Source: Mesorhizobium sp. M00.F.Ca.ET.216.01.1.1
Lineage (GTDB): Bacteria > Pseudomonadota > Alphaproteobacteria > Rhizobiales > Rhizobiaceae
Length of the DNA: 64,000 nt
Assembly: GCF_004010325.2 (NCBI RefSeq)
Contig: NZ_SADR02000001.1
Span: 206,239-270,238, forward strand
Reading direction: 5' to 3'
Shown here in pieces: positions 48,796 through 56,696 of the stretch (positions are counted from its first letter, which is position 1; each line of letters begins with the position of its first letter). The notes beneath the pieces were generated by a model that saw nothing but the letters and a program-made list of their open reading frames with translations, did not search any database and was not told where the DNA came from. A program made the translations under genes and the position numbers.

Positions 48796-49407
48796 TCAGC
48801 GTGCGGCGATCAGCGCACCGGTGCCGATCATCGCGCCGCCGGCAAACCTGTTCATCAGGCGCCTGCGCTTCGGCGTCCTGAACCAGCCCGAGGCCCGTCC
48901 GGAAAGTGCTGCATAGACGCCCATGGTGACGATATTGACGCTGATCACCACCGCAACCACGAGCAGCCCGTCGGCGAAGGTCATCGTGTCGAGGTCGAGG
49001 ATCAGCGGCATGATGGAGGCGTGGAACAGGATTGCCTTGGGGTTGCCCAGCGCGATCGAGGCGCCCAGCAAAAATGACCGGGATAGCCTCGGCTGCACCG
49101 CCTGCAGCCCATTGGATTGCGCGGCAGCCGACCGCCACATCCTGATGCCGAGATAGACCAGATATGCGGCACCTGCATATTTCAGGGCGAGAAAAACCCA
49201 TTCGAAGGTCTGTGCCAACGCGACGAGACCGAGCAGCGCCAAGGTGACCAGCACCGCGTCGCCGGCGGCGACGCCGACACCGGCGATGAAGGCGCGAACG
49301 AAGCCGCGCGAGACGCCGTTGGTGATGACCGCAAACATCGCCGGGCCGGGCGTGGCGGCGGCAAGCGTGATCGCGGCGCAGTAGGCCAGAAATGCCGTCA
49401 ATGTCAT
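48796..49407 (-). CDS. LysE family amino-acid exporter
   Basis: 203 residues with six predicted helices. LysE/RhtB features: N-terminal FLAYCAAITLAAATPGPAMFAVITNGVSRG (the TPGP motif), GVAAGDAVLVTLALLGL, and LKYAGAAYLVYLGIRMWRS. The ATG at 49407 overlaps the stop of the DUF4031 gene by four bases, so the two are coupled. The exported substrate is not predictable. Its 3' end faces the rpsB promoter region. Confidence 0.9.
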   Translation of the reverse strand: MTLTAFLAYCAAITLAAATPGPAMFAVITNGVSRGFVRAFIAGVGVAAGDAVLVTLALLGLVALAQTFEWVFLALKYAGAAYLVYLGIRMWRSAAAQSNGLQAVQPRLSRSFLLGASIALGNPKAILFHASIMPLILDLDTMTFADGLLVVAVVISVNIVTMGVYAALSGRASGWFRTPKRRRLMNRFAGGAMIGTGALIAAR

Positions 49408-49682
49408 GGCCGTATCTTCCCTTTCGGTACCCGGACGCGCCGGAAAATCGCGACGATCTCCTCGCGGCTGCATTCGATCGCGCCGAGCCGCACGGCGCGG
49501 TCGCGTTCGAAGCCGGTTATGTCATAGTGCGGCGCCGATGTCTTGGGCGGTCCCTGATAGGACGAGCGCTTGATGCCGAGTTGTGCTGCAAAACGATGCA
49601 ACTCGTCGGCGTCGTCGGCCATCAGATGACACCAGCGGTGGCCGACCCATTTCCAGATCGCCGCGTCGACATAGACCGCCAT
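49404..49682 (-). CDS. DUF4031 domain protein
   Basis: 92 residues: MAVYVDAAIWKWVGHRWCHLMADDADELHRFAAQLGI...SAPHYDITGFERDRAVRLGAIE. The MAVYVD start, CHL-x-AD and HYD motifs are those of DUF4031, a short family of unknown function often found in Actinobacteria and Proteobacteria. The start ATG at 49682 is part of the conserved motif. It overlaps the LysE-type gene downstream. Confidence 0.85.
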   Translation of the reverse strand: MAVYVDAAIWKWVGHRWCHLMADDADELHRFAAQLGIKRSSYQGPPKTSAPHYDITGFERDRAVRLGAIECSREEIVAIFRRVRVPKGKIRP

Positions 49683-49766
49683 GAAGCTTGCAGCACTCCT
49701 TCACCCATCTTGCGCCGATGAACGAGGCGCAGCCGGCTACGTGGCCGGGAGCCGAGGTCCCCGGGG

Positions 49767-51065
49767 TCAGCGATGATAGAAGGGATTCGGATAGAAAATG
49801 AAGCCGCCCCCGGCCTCGAGCTCGGCAACGGTTCTGGTCACAGCCTCCTGCATGCGAAATTGCAATGCAGCAAGCGCGTCGTCGATCGAGCCTTCATAGG
49901 CATGCAACCCCAGCGGTTCCGGCACGCGGATATGAGCGCGGCGCGGCCCGGTCGACTGCGGCACGAAGCGGTTGATGGTGTCGCGCAGCGTGCCCTTGCA
50001 GTAATCGTTGCGGATACGCTTCAAATGCTCGGCGATCTCCTCCTGCGTGATGCGCGCATTGGCCCAGGCCCACGGCCCGAGGCGCAGAAGACGCTGGATC
50101 GTGTTCGCCAGCGTCCGGACCTGCTTCTGGCTTTCGGCGTCGCCGACGTTTTCCCGCAGCCAGCGGCGCGACCGGCGCAGAAGCTCGGTGATGTCGATGG
50201 CGTCGCAATCGACCGAAACACGCTCCCCCAGGCGCCGCTTCAATTCGAGCAACAGGTCCTTCTGGCGCGCCGCATACAAAGCACACTCGCTAGGTACCAA
50301 TCCGTAGGCAGCCTCGTCGCGTGACAGCAGCGTTGCATAGATGTGATGGACACGTTCTGGCAGTGAAGCGGCGATGTTGCGTTCGATCTTCAGGTTTTTC
50401 TCGACATAGGTGCATTCCTTTGCCAGCGCCGGCTCGACGTTCCCGGTGAACGCGAGCTTCCAGACAACCGGTGCGACCCAGGCCTTGAAATCCCGATCCG
50501 TCGCGCGGCCGCGCTTCAGCGCCTCAAGCCCCATCTCGACGGCACCCGGGAGCAGCGGACCGACAACATTGGCATGCCAGCCGACGCCACCTTCGGGATG
50601 CAGGAGCACACCGTGCCCTTTGAGCGCCCAGATGACCGAATGTTCCTTTGCCCCCGCGCTGTTGCCGGGAATTTGGGCGATCAGGTTGTTGGCCAGCCAG
50701 AATTTCTGCATCATCCGGCCAAGGCCGTTGACGACGCCATGCGTGGCCCAGGAGGCGGCCAGCGGGCTCACCTGCGAGACGATCTCCTTGTCGATCATCC
50801 AGTCGGTAAAGAACTCCGGATGGTTGGGCGTGATGAAAGTTGCCTGCCCCTCACCACAACAGGCCTTCAGCCGTTGCCGGTCGTCGTCGGGAAAGTCGAT
50901 ATGGCGGACATTGGCGACGCCGCGCAATCCGGCCAGGCGGTTGAACGGCAACAGGTCGCGAAACCCGGGAATGCCGCGCAGCATGACGATCCGGTTGACG
51001 AATGTCATGGCCTTGATCAGCGCCGGCTTGGGCCGCGGCGCCACGAACACATCGATCCTGCTCAA
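49767..51065 (-). CDS. PlsC-like acyltransferase family protein
   Basis: 432 residues. The acyltransferase motifs are TPNHPEFFTDW (the H-x4-5-D catalytic motif, here NHPEFFTD) and LLHPEGGVGW (the P-E-G glycerophosphate-site motif) about 80 residues later, as in PlsC-type 1-acyl-glycerol-3-phosphate acyltransferases. The C-terminal half (about 240-430) is unlike PlsC and is unassigned. The start is a TTG at 51065 with GGGGGGAG four bases before it. It stands alone between the DUF4031 gene and eipB. The substrate is not predictable. Confidence 0.75.
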   Translation of the reverse strand: MSRIDVFVAPRPKPALIKAMTFVNRIVMLRGIPGFRDLLPFNRLAGLRGVANVRHIDFPDDDRQRLKACCGEGQATFITPNHPEFFTDWMIDKEIVSQVSPLAASWATHGVVNGLGRMMQKFWLANNLIAQIPGNSAGAKEHSVIWALKGHGVLLHPEGGVGWHANVVGPLLPGAVEMGLEALKRGRATDRDFKAWVAPVVWKLAFTGNVEPALAKECTYVEKNLKIERNIAASLPERVHHIYATLLSRDEAAYGLVPSECALYAARQKDLLLELKRRLGERVSVDCDAIDITELLRRSRRWLRENVGDAESQKQVRTLANTIQRLLRLGPWAWANARITQEEIAEHLKRIRNDYCKGTLRDTINRFVPQSTGPRRAHIRVPEPLGLHAYEGSIDDALAALQFRMQEAVTRTVAELEAGGGFIFYPNPFYHR

Positions 51066-51185
51066 CCTGCTCCCCCCAAGCCGAATGGCGCCGAGGCAAG
51101 TTGAGAGGCAATTGCGGCGTGTTCAAGTCCGCGTATGACCCCGATGGGAATCGATCGCGGTTAACTCAAACCGAACTCGGGATCA

Positions 51186-52013
51186 CTATTTCGACGGGCA
51201 AGGCTTCGACTGGTCGAACAACGACAGATTGACCAGCTTGCCGGTCATCGAGAAGTCGCCATAGTCCATCATTAGGTCGCGGGTGATGCCGTTCTCATGC
51301 AGTTTGAAGCTGATCCGGTATTCCGGCACCTCCTCGCCGTTTTTGTCGGTATCGTCGAAATAGGCGATGTCGACCGGCCAGTACTTGTCGGTCGCCAGTT
51401 TTGCCAGCGCCGGTGCCTCCGGGTCGGACGTGTCGGCATCGCTCTTCTTGCCGACGACGACGGTGGTGGTCATCACCTTGTTGGCGTCTTCCGAGCCGTC
51501 GAAGAGATTGGTTTCGTAAAAGCTCTCGCCCTTTTCGGCCTTGCCGATCAGCTCGGCCAGATGCTGGGTCGGGAACTGGGTAGCGGCCAGTTCGAGGCTG
51601 TTCTTCTCGGGCTTGTCGATGTCGACCTTGAGCTTGTTGGCCTCCTTCGTCGCGGTGCCCTTGACCTCCTTGTCGAGGTTCTGGTCGACGAAGGATTTCG
51701 TCACGAACGAGAAGGTCTTGCCTTCGGCGTCCTCGAAAGTGGTCGTCTGCTGATCGGTCAGCCTGGTGTTGTCATTGGTAACGATCTGGGTGACGAAGCG
51801 GAATTTCACCGTGTAGCCTTCGCAGGGCGAGCCGTTGAACTCGTAGACCATGCGGCCGGAGATGCCTGTTATACCGGAGCGATCCGACGCCTTGTCCAGG
51901 GTAAGGTCATAGACGGCGCGATGCGCCTGCAGCGCCGGCACGGCAAAAGCCGGCGCGATCGAGAAGACCGCTGGCAGCAGGGCGGCGTAGAATGCAGGGC
52001 GCGTAGCGCGCAT
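51186..52013 (-). CDS. eipB: EipB family envelope integrity protein (DUF1849)
   Basis: 275 residues with a signal peptide (to about AFA, residue 24). DUF1849 pattern: LQAHRAVYDLTLDKASDRSGITGISGRMVYEFNGSPCEGYTVKFRFVTQI, later QFPTQHLAELIGKAEKG, and a C-terminal SKPCPSK. Brucella EipB is a periplasmic beta-spiral protein needed for envelope integrity, with a conserved disulfide. The two Cys here, C64 and C272, fit that bond. It is divergent from ridA with about 140 bases between. Confidence 0.88.
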   Translation of the reverse strand: MRATRPAFYAALLPAVFSIAPAFAVPALQAHRAVYDLTLDKASDRSGITGISGRMVYEFNGSPCEGYTVKFRFVTQIVTNDNTRLTDQQTTTFEDAEGKTFSFVTKSFVDQNLDKEVKGTATKEANKLKVDIDKPEKNSLELAATQFPTQHLAELIGKAEKGESFYETNLFDGSEDANKVMTTTVVVGKKSDADTSDPEAPALAKLATDKYWPVDIAYFDDTDKNGEEVPEYRISFKLHENGITRDLMMDYGDFSMTGKLVNLSLFDQSKPCPSK

Positions 52014-52151
52014 GTGGTGCTCCGATCATCGCGGCTGATGGCAGGCCGCAGGGAAAGATGGTCCAGCTTAAAAAAAGTCATGGCGGAAGCGAGGCAAAAA
52101 TAGCAATTTCGGCCCGGCCGGCGCGGCGTTATCAAGCAATAGGGAAATACG

Positions 52152-52616
52152 ATGAGTGAAACAATCGAAAAGCGGCTAAGCGACCTCGGCGTGACGCTTC
52201 CGGTCGCCGCCGCGCCCGCCGCCAACTACGTGCCCTATTGCAGGTCAGGCAATCTTCTGTTCACCGCGGGCCAGCTGCCGCTTAGGGAAGGCAAGCTCCA
52301 AGCGAGCGGCCTGCTCGGCCGCGGCGTCGACACGGCAGCCGGTAAGGAAGCGGCAAAATACTGCGCGATCAACATATTGGCGCAGGTCAAGGCAGCCCTC
52401 GGCGATCTCGAGAAAATCCGCCGGCTCGTGAAGATCACCGTCTTCGTCGCCTCGGCGCCGGATTTCGTCGAGCAGCATCTGGTCGCCAACGGCGCCTCCG
52501 ATTTTCTGGTCGCCGTGCTCGGCGAGCGCGGCAAACATGCGCGCTCCGCTGTCGGCACCGCCTCGCTGCCGCTTAATGCCGCAGTGGAAATCGAAGCAAT
52601 CCTCGAAGTCGAATGA
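52152..52616 (+). CDS. RidA family enamine/imine deaminase
   Basis: 154 residues. It is of the longer RidA/YjgF subgroup (YjgH/TdcF-like): AAPAANYVPYCRSGNLLFTAGQLPLREGKL, CAINILAQVKAALGDLEKIRRLVKITVFVASAPDF, and the C-terminal ARSAVGTASLPLNAAVEIEAILEV, where the conserved Arg binds substrate carboxylates. It removes reactive enamine intermediates. AGGGAAA precedes the ATG. The glycerophosphodiesterase gene follows after eight bases. Confidence 0.9.
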   Translation: MSETIEKRLSDLGVTLPVAAAPAANYVPYCRSGNLLFTAGQLPLREGKLQASGLLGRGVDTAAGKEAAKYCAINILAQVKAALGDLEKIRRLVKITVFVASAPDFVEQHLVANGASDFLVAVLGERGKHARSAVGTASLPLNAAVEIEAILEVE

Positions 52617-52623
52617 GCCTGAC

Positions 52624-53352
52624 ATGACCGATCTTTCCTGGCTGACCGCGCGGCCTGTTGCCCATCGCGGTTTTCACGACATGAACAAGACGCGCTGGGA
52701 GAATACGCTTCCCGCTTTTGCCGCGGCAGCCGAACGCGGCTATGCGATCGAATGCGACGTGCACCTGTCGTCGGACCGCATCCCCATCATCATCCACGAT
52801 GGCGATCTGAAGCGGCTGACCGGTCAGGACGGTTTCGTCTGGCAGCGCACGGCAGCCGAGCTGACGGCGCTGAAGGTCGGAGGCACTGCCGATCATCTGC
52901 CGACGCTGCAGCGGGCGCTCGACCTGGTCGACGGGCGCGTGCCGATGGTGGTCGAGCTGAAAGGCGTTCCCGGCCACGATCAAGGCCTGGTGGAAAGCGT
53001 CGGCAAGATGCTCAAGCGCTACAAGGGCAAGGCGGCGATCATGTCGTTCGACCATTGGCTGATCCGCGATTTCCCGAAACATGCGCCCGGCATTCCGGGC
53101 GGACTGACCGGCTATGGCAAGGACAATCAGCTGATCGAGGCGCATTTCGCCATGCTGGCGCATGACATCGCCTTCGCCTCCTACGCCGCCGGTGACCTGC
53201 CGAACCGGTTCGTCAGCTTCGTGCGCGAAAAGCTCAAGATGCCGGTAATCACCTGGACTGTGCTCGACCAGCCAGCGGTCGACCTGACCTTTAAATATGC
53301 CGACCAGATGACGTTCGAAGGGTTCGAGCCCGATCTTGTGCAGGTCGCTTGA
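52624..53352 (+). CDS. Glycerophosphodiester phosphodiesterase
   Basis: 242 residues, GDPD TIM barrel. Seen: PVAHRGFHD with ENTLPAFAAAAERGYAIECDVHLSSDRIPIIIHD (the HR...E-D-H catalytic and metal residues), LPTLQRALDLVDGRVPMVVELKG. It hydrolyses glycerophosphodiesters to glycerol 3-phosphate and an alcohol. There is no signal peptide, so it is cytoplasmic. The ATG at 52624 follows ridA closely; the frame open from 52537 belongs to overlap with ridA. Confidence 0.9.
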   Translation: MTDLSWLTARPVAHRGFHDMNKTRWENTLPAFAAAAERGYAIECDVHLSSDRIPIIIHDGDLKRLTGQDGFVWQRTAAELTALKVGGTADHLPTLQRALDLVDGRVPMVVELKGVPGHDQGLVESVGKMLKRYKGKAAIMSFDHWLIRDFPKHAPGIPGGLTGYGKDNQLIEAHFAMLAHDIAFASYAAGDLPNRFVSFVREKLKMPVITWTVLDQPAVDLTFKYADQMTFEGFEPDLVQVA

Positions 53353-53377
53353 AAACCATGCTTGCATGGACCGGCAC

Positions 53378-53395
53378 AGGGCTTAAATAAGCCCT
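53378..53395 (+). promoter_or_regulatory. Palindrome abutting the GNAT gene start codon
   Basis: AGGGCTTA-AA-TAAGCCCT, a perfect eight-base-arm inverted repeat, ends at the base before ATG 53396. A second dyad, CCATGC-TT-GCATGG, lies at 53356-53369. The AGGG that could serve as ribosome-binding site is inside the first stem. It could be a terminator for the upstream gene, a translation-controlling hairpin or an operator. Confidence 0.55.
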
Positions 53396-54610
53396 ATGGA
53401 TCAAGGCGATGAAGGCGACAGGCAAACGGCGAGTGGAGAGTATTCGATCCGGGTCGCCGCCGGCATCGGCGCCTTCACTTGCGATGAATGGAACGGCTTC
53501 GGCGGTACCACTCGCGGCGATAAAGAAAACGGCTACAACCCTATTGTTTCATTCGCTTTTCTAAGCGCGCTCGAGGATTCCGGCTGCGCCGTGCGGCGCA
53601 CCGGCTGGCAGGGCCATCACCTCAGGCTGGAGACGGCGCAAGGAAAACTACTCGGCGCTATTCCCTGCTACCTGAAATCGCACAGCCAGGGTGAGTATGT
53701 GTTCGACCATGGCTGGTCGGATGCCTTCGAGCGCGCCGGCGGACGCTACTATCCAAAGCTGCAATGCGCAGTTCCGTTTACGCCTGTCACCGGCCCTCGC
53801 CTGCTGGTCAGCAAGGGCGAAGACGGAAGCACCGTGAGGGCGGGCCTTGCGGAAGGCCTGAAGGTGGTGACGGAAAAGCTCGGCGTGTCTTCCGCGCATG
53901 TCACCTTCGCACCGGAGCAAGATGTCGAAATGCTGGAAGCAGCGGGTTTCCTGCATCGCACCGACCAGCAATTTCATTTCTTCAACGAGGGGTTTTCGAG
54001 CTACGACGATTTTCTCGCCACGCTGGCTTCGCGCAAGCGCAAGGCGATGAAAAAGGAGCGGCGCGAGGCGCTTGCCGACGGTATTTCGATCGACTGGCTG
54101 ACCGGCAACGATCTGACCGAGAGGGCCTGGGACGACTTCTTTTCATTCTACATGGACACGGGCAGCCGCAAATGGGGCCGGCCCTACCTCAACCGCGAAT
54201 TCTTCTCGATGATCGGTGAGCGCATGGCCGACGACATCCTGTTGGTGATGGCCAAGCGCAACGGGCGCTATATCGCCGGCGCCATCAACTTCATCGGCTC
54301 CGACGCGCTCTATGGGCGCAACTGGGGCTGCATCGAGGACCACCCCTTCCTGCATTTCGAGGTCTGCTACCATCAGGCGATCGACTTCGCCATCGACCGC
54401 AAGCTGAAGGTGGTCGAGGCGGGCGCACAGGGCGAGCACAAGCTGGCGCGCGGCTACCGGCCGGTGACCATGCATTCGGCGCACTACATCGCGCATCCAG
54501 GCTTGCGCAACGCGGTGGCCGATTATCTCAGGCGAGAGCGCCGCGAGGTCGAGCGGATGGCCGAATATCTGGAAGAACATACTCCGTTCCGCAAGGATCT
54601 GTCGGAGTAG
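53396..54610 (+). CDS. GNAT family protein (DUF482/peptidogalycan-type)
   Basis: 404 residues matching the PF04339 (DUF482) group of GNAT-like proteins: NGYNPIVSFAFLSALEDSGCAVRRTGWQGHHL, AIPCYLKSHSQGEYVFDHGWSDAFERAGGRYYPKLQCAVPFTPVTG, KRKAMKKERREA, and EAGAQGEHKLARGYRPVTMHSAHYI. The family is widespread in Proteobacteria. Its substrate is not established, though FemX-like aminoacyl transfer has been suggested. The gene starts directly after a palindrome and has no separate ribosome-binding site. Confidence 0.88.
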   Translation: MDQGDEGDRQTASGEYSIRVAAGIGAFTCDEWNGFGGTTRGDKENGYNPIVSFAFLSALEDSGCAVRRTGWQGHHLRLETAQGKLLGAIPCYLKSHSQGEYVFDHGWSDAFERAGGRYYPKLQCAVPFTPVTGPRLLVSKGEDGSTVRAGLAEGLKVVTEKLGVSSAHVTFAPEQDVEMLEAAGFLHRTDQQFHFFNEGFSSYDDFLATLASRKRKAMKKERREALADGISIDWLTGNDLTERAWDDFFSFYMDTGSRKWGRPYLNREFFSMIGERMADDILLVMAKRNGRYIAGAINFIGSDALYGRNWGCIEDHPFLHFEVCYHQAIDFAIDRKLKVVEAGAQGEHKLARGYRPVTMHSAHYIAHPGLRNAVADYLRRERREVERMAEYLEEHTPFRKDLSE

Positions 54611-54843
54611 CGACCCTTCCCTATCTCTCCGGTTGGCCGCTCTTGCGGAATCCGCTAAATGACCCTGGAGAGTGCGTCCGTGCTTAAAGACGCTTCCATC
54701 GCACGCTGGTCGAGGCTTGGTCGACCTTGCCTGACCGGCGACGAACGACAGCCAACCGGCTGCGATCCATTTCATGGCGGCTGCATCTTGACGCCTGCCC
54801 GTCATGCGACAAACATCCCCGATCTACCGAACAGCGAGGGATC

Positions 54844-55269
54844 ATGACCGTCTACGACCCCAACAACATTTTCGCCAAGATCCTGCGCGGCGAAATCCCG
54901 TCGCACCGCATCTATGAAGATGATGCGGTTGTCGCCTTCATGGACGTGATGCCGCAAGGGCCAGGCCACACGCTGGTGGTGCCGAAGGTGCCGTCCCGCA
55001 ACCTGCTCGACGCCGATCCCGCAACATTCGGCCCGCTCTTTGTAGTCGTCCAGAAGGTGGCGCGGGCGGTTAAACAAGTCTTCGACGCCGATGGCGTCAC
55101 CGTGCTGCAATTCAACGAGCCAGCTTCCGGACAGACTGTCTTTCATCTCCATGTGCACGTCATTCCGCGCTTCGAGGGCATCCCGTTGAAGCCGCATACG
55201 GGGCAAATGGAAAAGCCCGAGGTGCTGGCCGAAAACGCCGACAAGATACGGACGGCGCTCGGAAATTGA
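54844..55269 (+). CDS. HIT family nucleotide hydrolase
   Basis: 141 residues with the histidine triad QTVFHLHVHVIPRF (H-x-H-x-H) and N-terminal IFAKILRGEIPSHRIYEDDAVVAFMDVMPQGPGHTLVVPK. Such proteins hydrolyse AMP-lysine or other nucleoside phosphoramidates (Hint-like). GAGGG precedes the ATG at 54844; the open frame from 54727 is unlike the family. The 233 bases upstream hold no recognised feature. Confidence 0.93.
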   Translation: MTVYDPNNIFAKILRGEIPSHRIYEDDAVVAFMDVMPQGPGHTLVVPKVPSRNLLDADPATFGPLFVVVQKVARAVKQVFDADGVTVLQFNEPASGQTVFHLHVHVIPRFEGIPLKPHTGQMEKPEVLAENADKIRTALGN

Positions 55270-55497
55270 GCTCGGGAGTCCGCCGGCGTGCAGGGCCGAT
55301 CGATAACATCGAACCGACGAGCCCGTTCGGTTCGCTTGGAGAATCTCCGCGCAGCGCAACGTTCCAGAATACGATTTTTGGGCCCGGCCGGGGCATCGGG
55401 TCGCGTGCACCGCCAGATGCGACCGTTTGCACTCGAATCGTCTGGTTAGGGAATATCGAACGATCTCATGGTAAAACGCTGAGGCGGTGGCGAGCCA

Positions 55498-56610
55498 TTG
55501 GGGTTTCAAACCTTGGAAAATTCGATTGCGGCGTCGAGACGCCTGGCGAAGGCAGCTGTCGGGCGTGCTTTTCTGGGCACTCTGGCGGGTGCCTTTCGGC
55601 GGCACCGGCTGCTGCACGCCATGGCCGTCACGGCCCTGCTTCTGGCAACAGCGGTCGGCATGCATACCGGAAACACGCCGGATTTCGGCATACTGAAGGA
55701 ATACACTCAGTACCTTTTCATCGCTTTCTGGATCTGCGGCTCCGTCTTTGCACTTGGGATATTTTTCCACCTTGCGCTGGTCAAGCGGGATACCGAACCG
55801 CTCGGCACCTTCCTCAAATCGCTGGGCAGATTCTTCGGCGACGCCGAACGCACTGCCAACAGCCTGAATGGCCTGGTCGCGAGCATCGCCATCATATCCG
55901 CCGTCGGGGTGCTGAAGGGAGCCATCGCAATCCTCTCCCCATTTGCATGGGACAAGCCACTAGCTCACGCCGATCGGATCCTTCACTTTGGTCGAGCCCC
56001 AGATGAATGGCTATGGTTCATCGTCCAGTCGCCACTTGCATTGAGAATGCTCAACATCGCGTACAATTTCTGGTTCGTCGTGCTCATCACCACGGTTTTC
56101 ACCGCCTGCATCACACGCGAAGATACGAAGCTGCGTCACCAGTTCCTGATGAGTTTCATGCTGGTGTGGACGCTTGGCGGCTTCTTCCTGGCGATGGGTG
56201 TGTCGTCGGCAGGGCCGTGCTTTTACGAGCGGCTGGGGCTCGGCAGCGACTTTCATCCCCTCATGCAGGCACTCGCCGCCGCCGATCGCATCTATCCAAT
56301 CTGGGCGCTCAGCACGCAAGACATGCTGTGGAACGGCTATACCGGCGCGACCAACGGCAGTATCGGGATATCCGCCTTCCCATCCATGCACGTTGCGATG
56401 GCGGTGCTTTTCTCTCTCTACGCAACGCGCCGTTCCCGGCTGGCCGGTCTCCTGATGTGGGCATTCGCCTGCACGATCATGGTCAGCTCGGTCGTGCTTG
56501 GCTGGCACTATGCCCTGGACGGCTACGCGGGTGCGCTCTTATCGATCACGATCTGGAAGGCGTGCGGATATTTCCTGATCCGTTTCGCGCCGGACGGCGT
56601 TGCTGCTTGA
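55498..56610 (+). CDS. PAP2 superfamily membrane phosphatase or phosphotransferase
   Basis: 370 residues with about six or seven helices. The PAP2 motifs are near the C terminus: ISAFPSMHVAMAVLFSLYA (S-x3-H) and VVLGWHYALDGYAGALLS (H-x5-D form). The longer N terminus and spacing resemble the PAP2_3/Aur1-like subgroup rather than UppP. The frame begins at TTG 55498, and no better start is visible because the next ATGs fall inside helices. It may act on lipid phosphates. A bidirectional terminator follows. Confidence 0.82.
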   Translation: MGFQTLENSIAASRRLAKAAVGRAFLGTLAGAFRRHRLLHAMAVTALLLATAVGMHTGNTPDFGILKEYTQYLFIAFWICGSVFALGIFFHLALVKRDTEPLGTFLKSLGRFFGDAERTANSLNGLVASIAIISAVGVLKGAIAILSPFAWDKPLAHADRILHFGRAPDEWLWFIVQSPLALRMLNIAYNFWFVVLITTVFTACITREDTKLRHQFLMSFMLVWTLGGFFLAMGVSSAGPCFYERLGLGSDFHPLMQALAAADRIYPIWALSTQDMLWNGYTGATNGSIGISAFPSMHVAMAVLFSLYATRRSRLAGLLMWAFACTIMVSSVVLGWHYALDGYAGALLSITIWKACGYFLIRFAPDGVAA

Positions 56611-56654
56611 TCTGACAACGCGGTCGCCCTTTCCTGCGAAACCAATAGACAATG

Positions 56655-56680
56655 AAAAGGCCCCGAAACCGGGGCCTTTT
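56655..56680. terminator. Bidirectional terminator between the PAP2 gene and clpA
   Basis: AAAAGGCCCCG-AAAC-CGGGGCCTTTT, 11-base stem with a TTTTTT run on the plus strand and AAAA/TTTT ends on both. It serves the convergent PAP2 (plus) and clpA (minus) transcripts. Confidence 0.92.
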
Positions 56681-56696
56681 TTGACTTGCGAACCGA

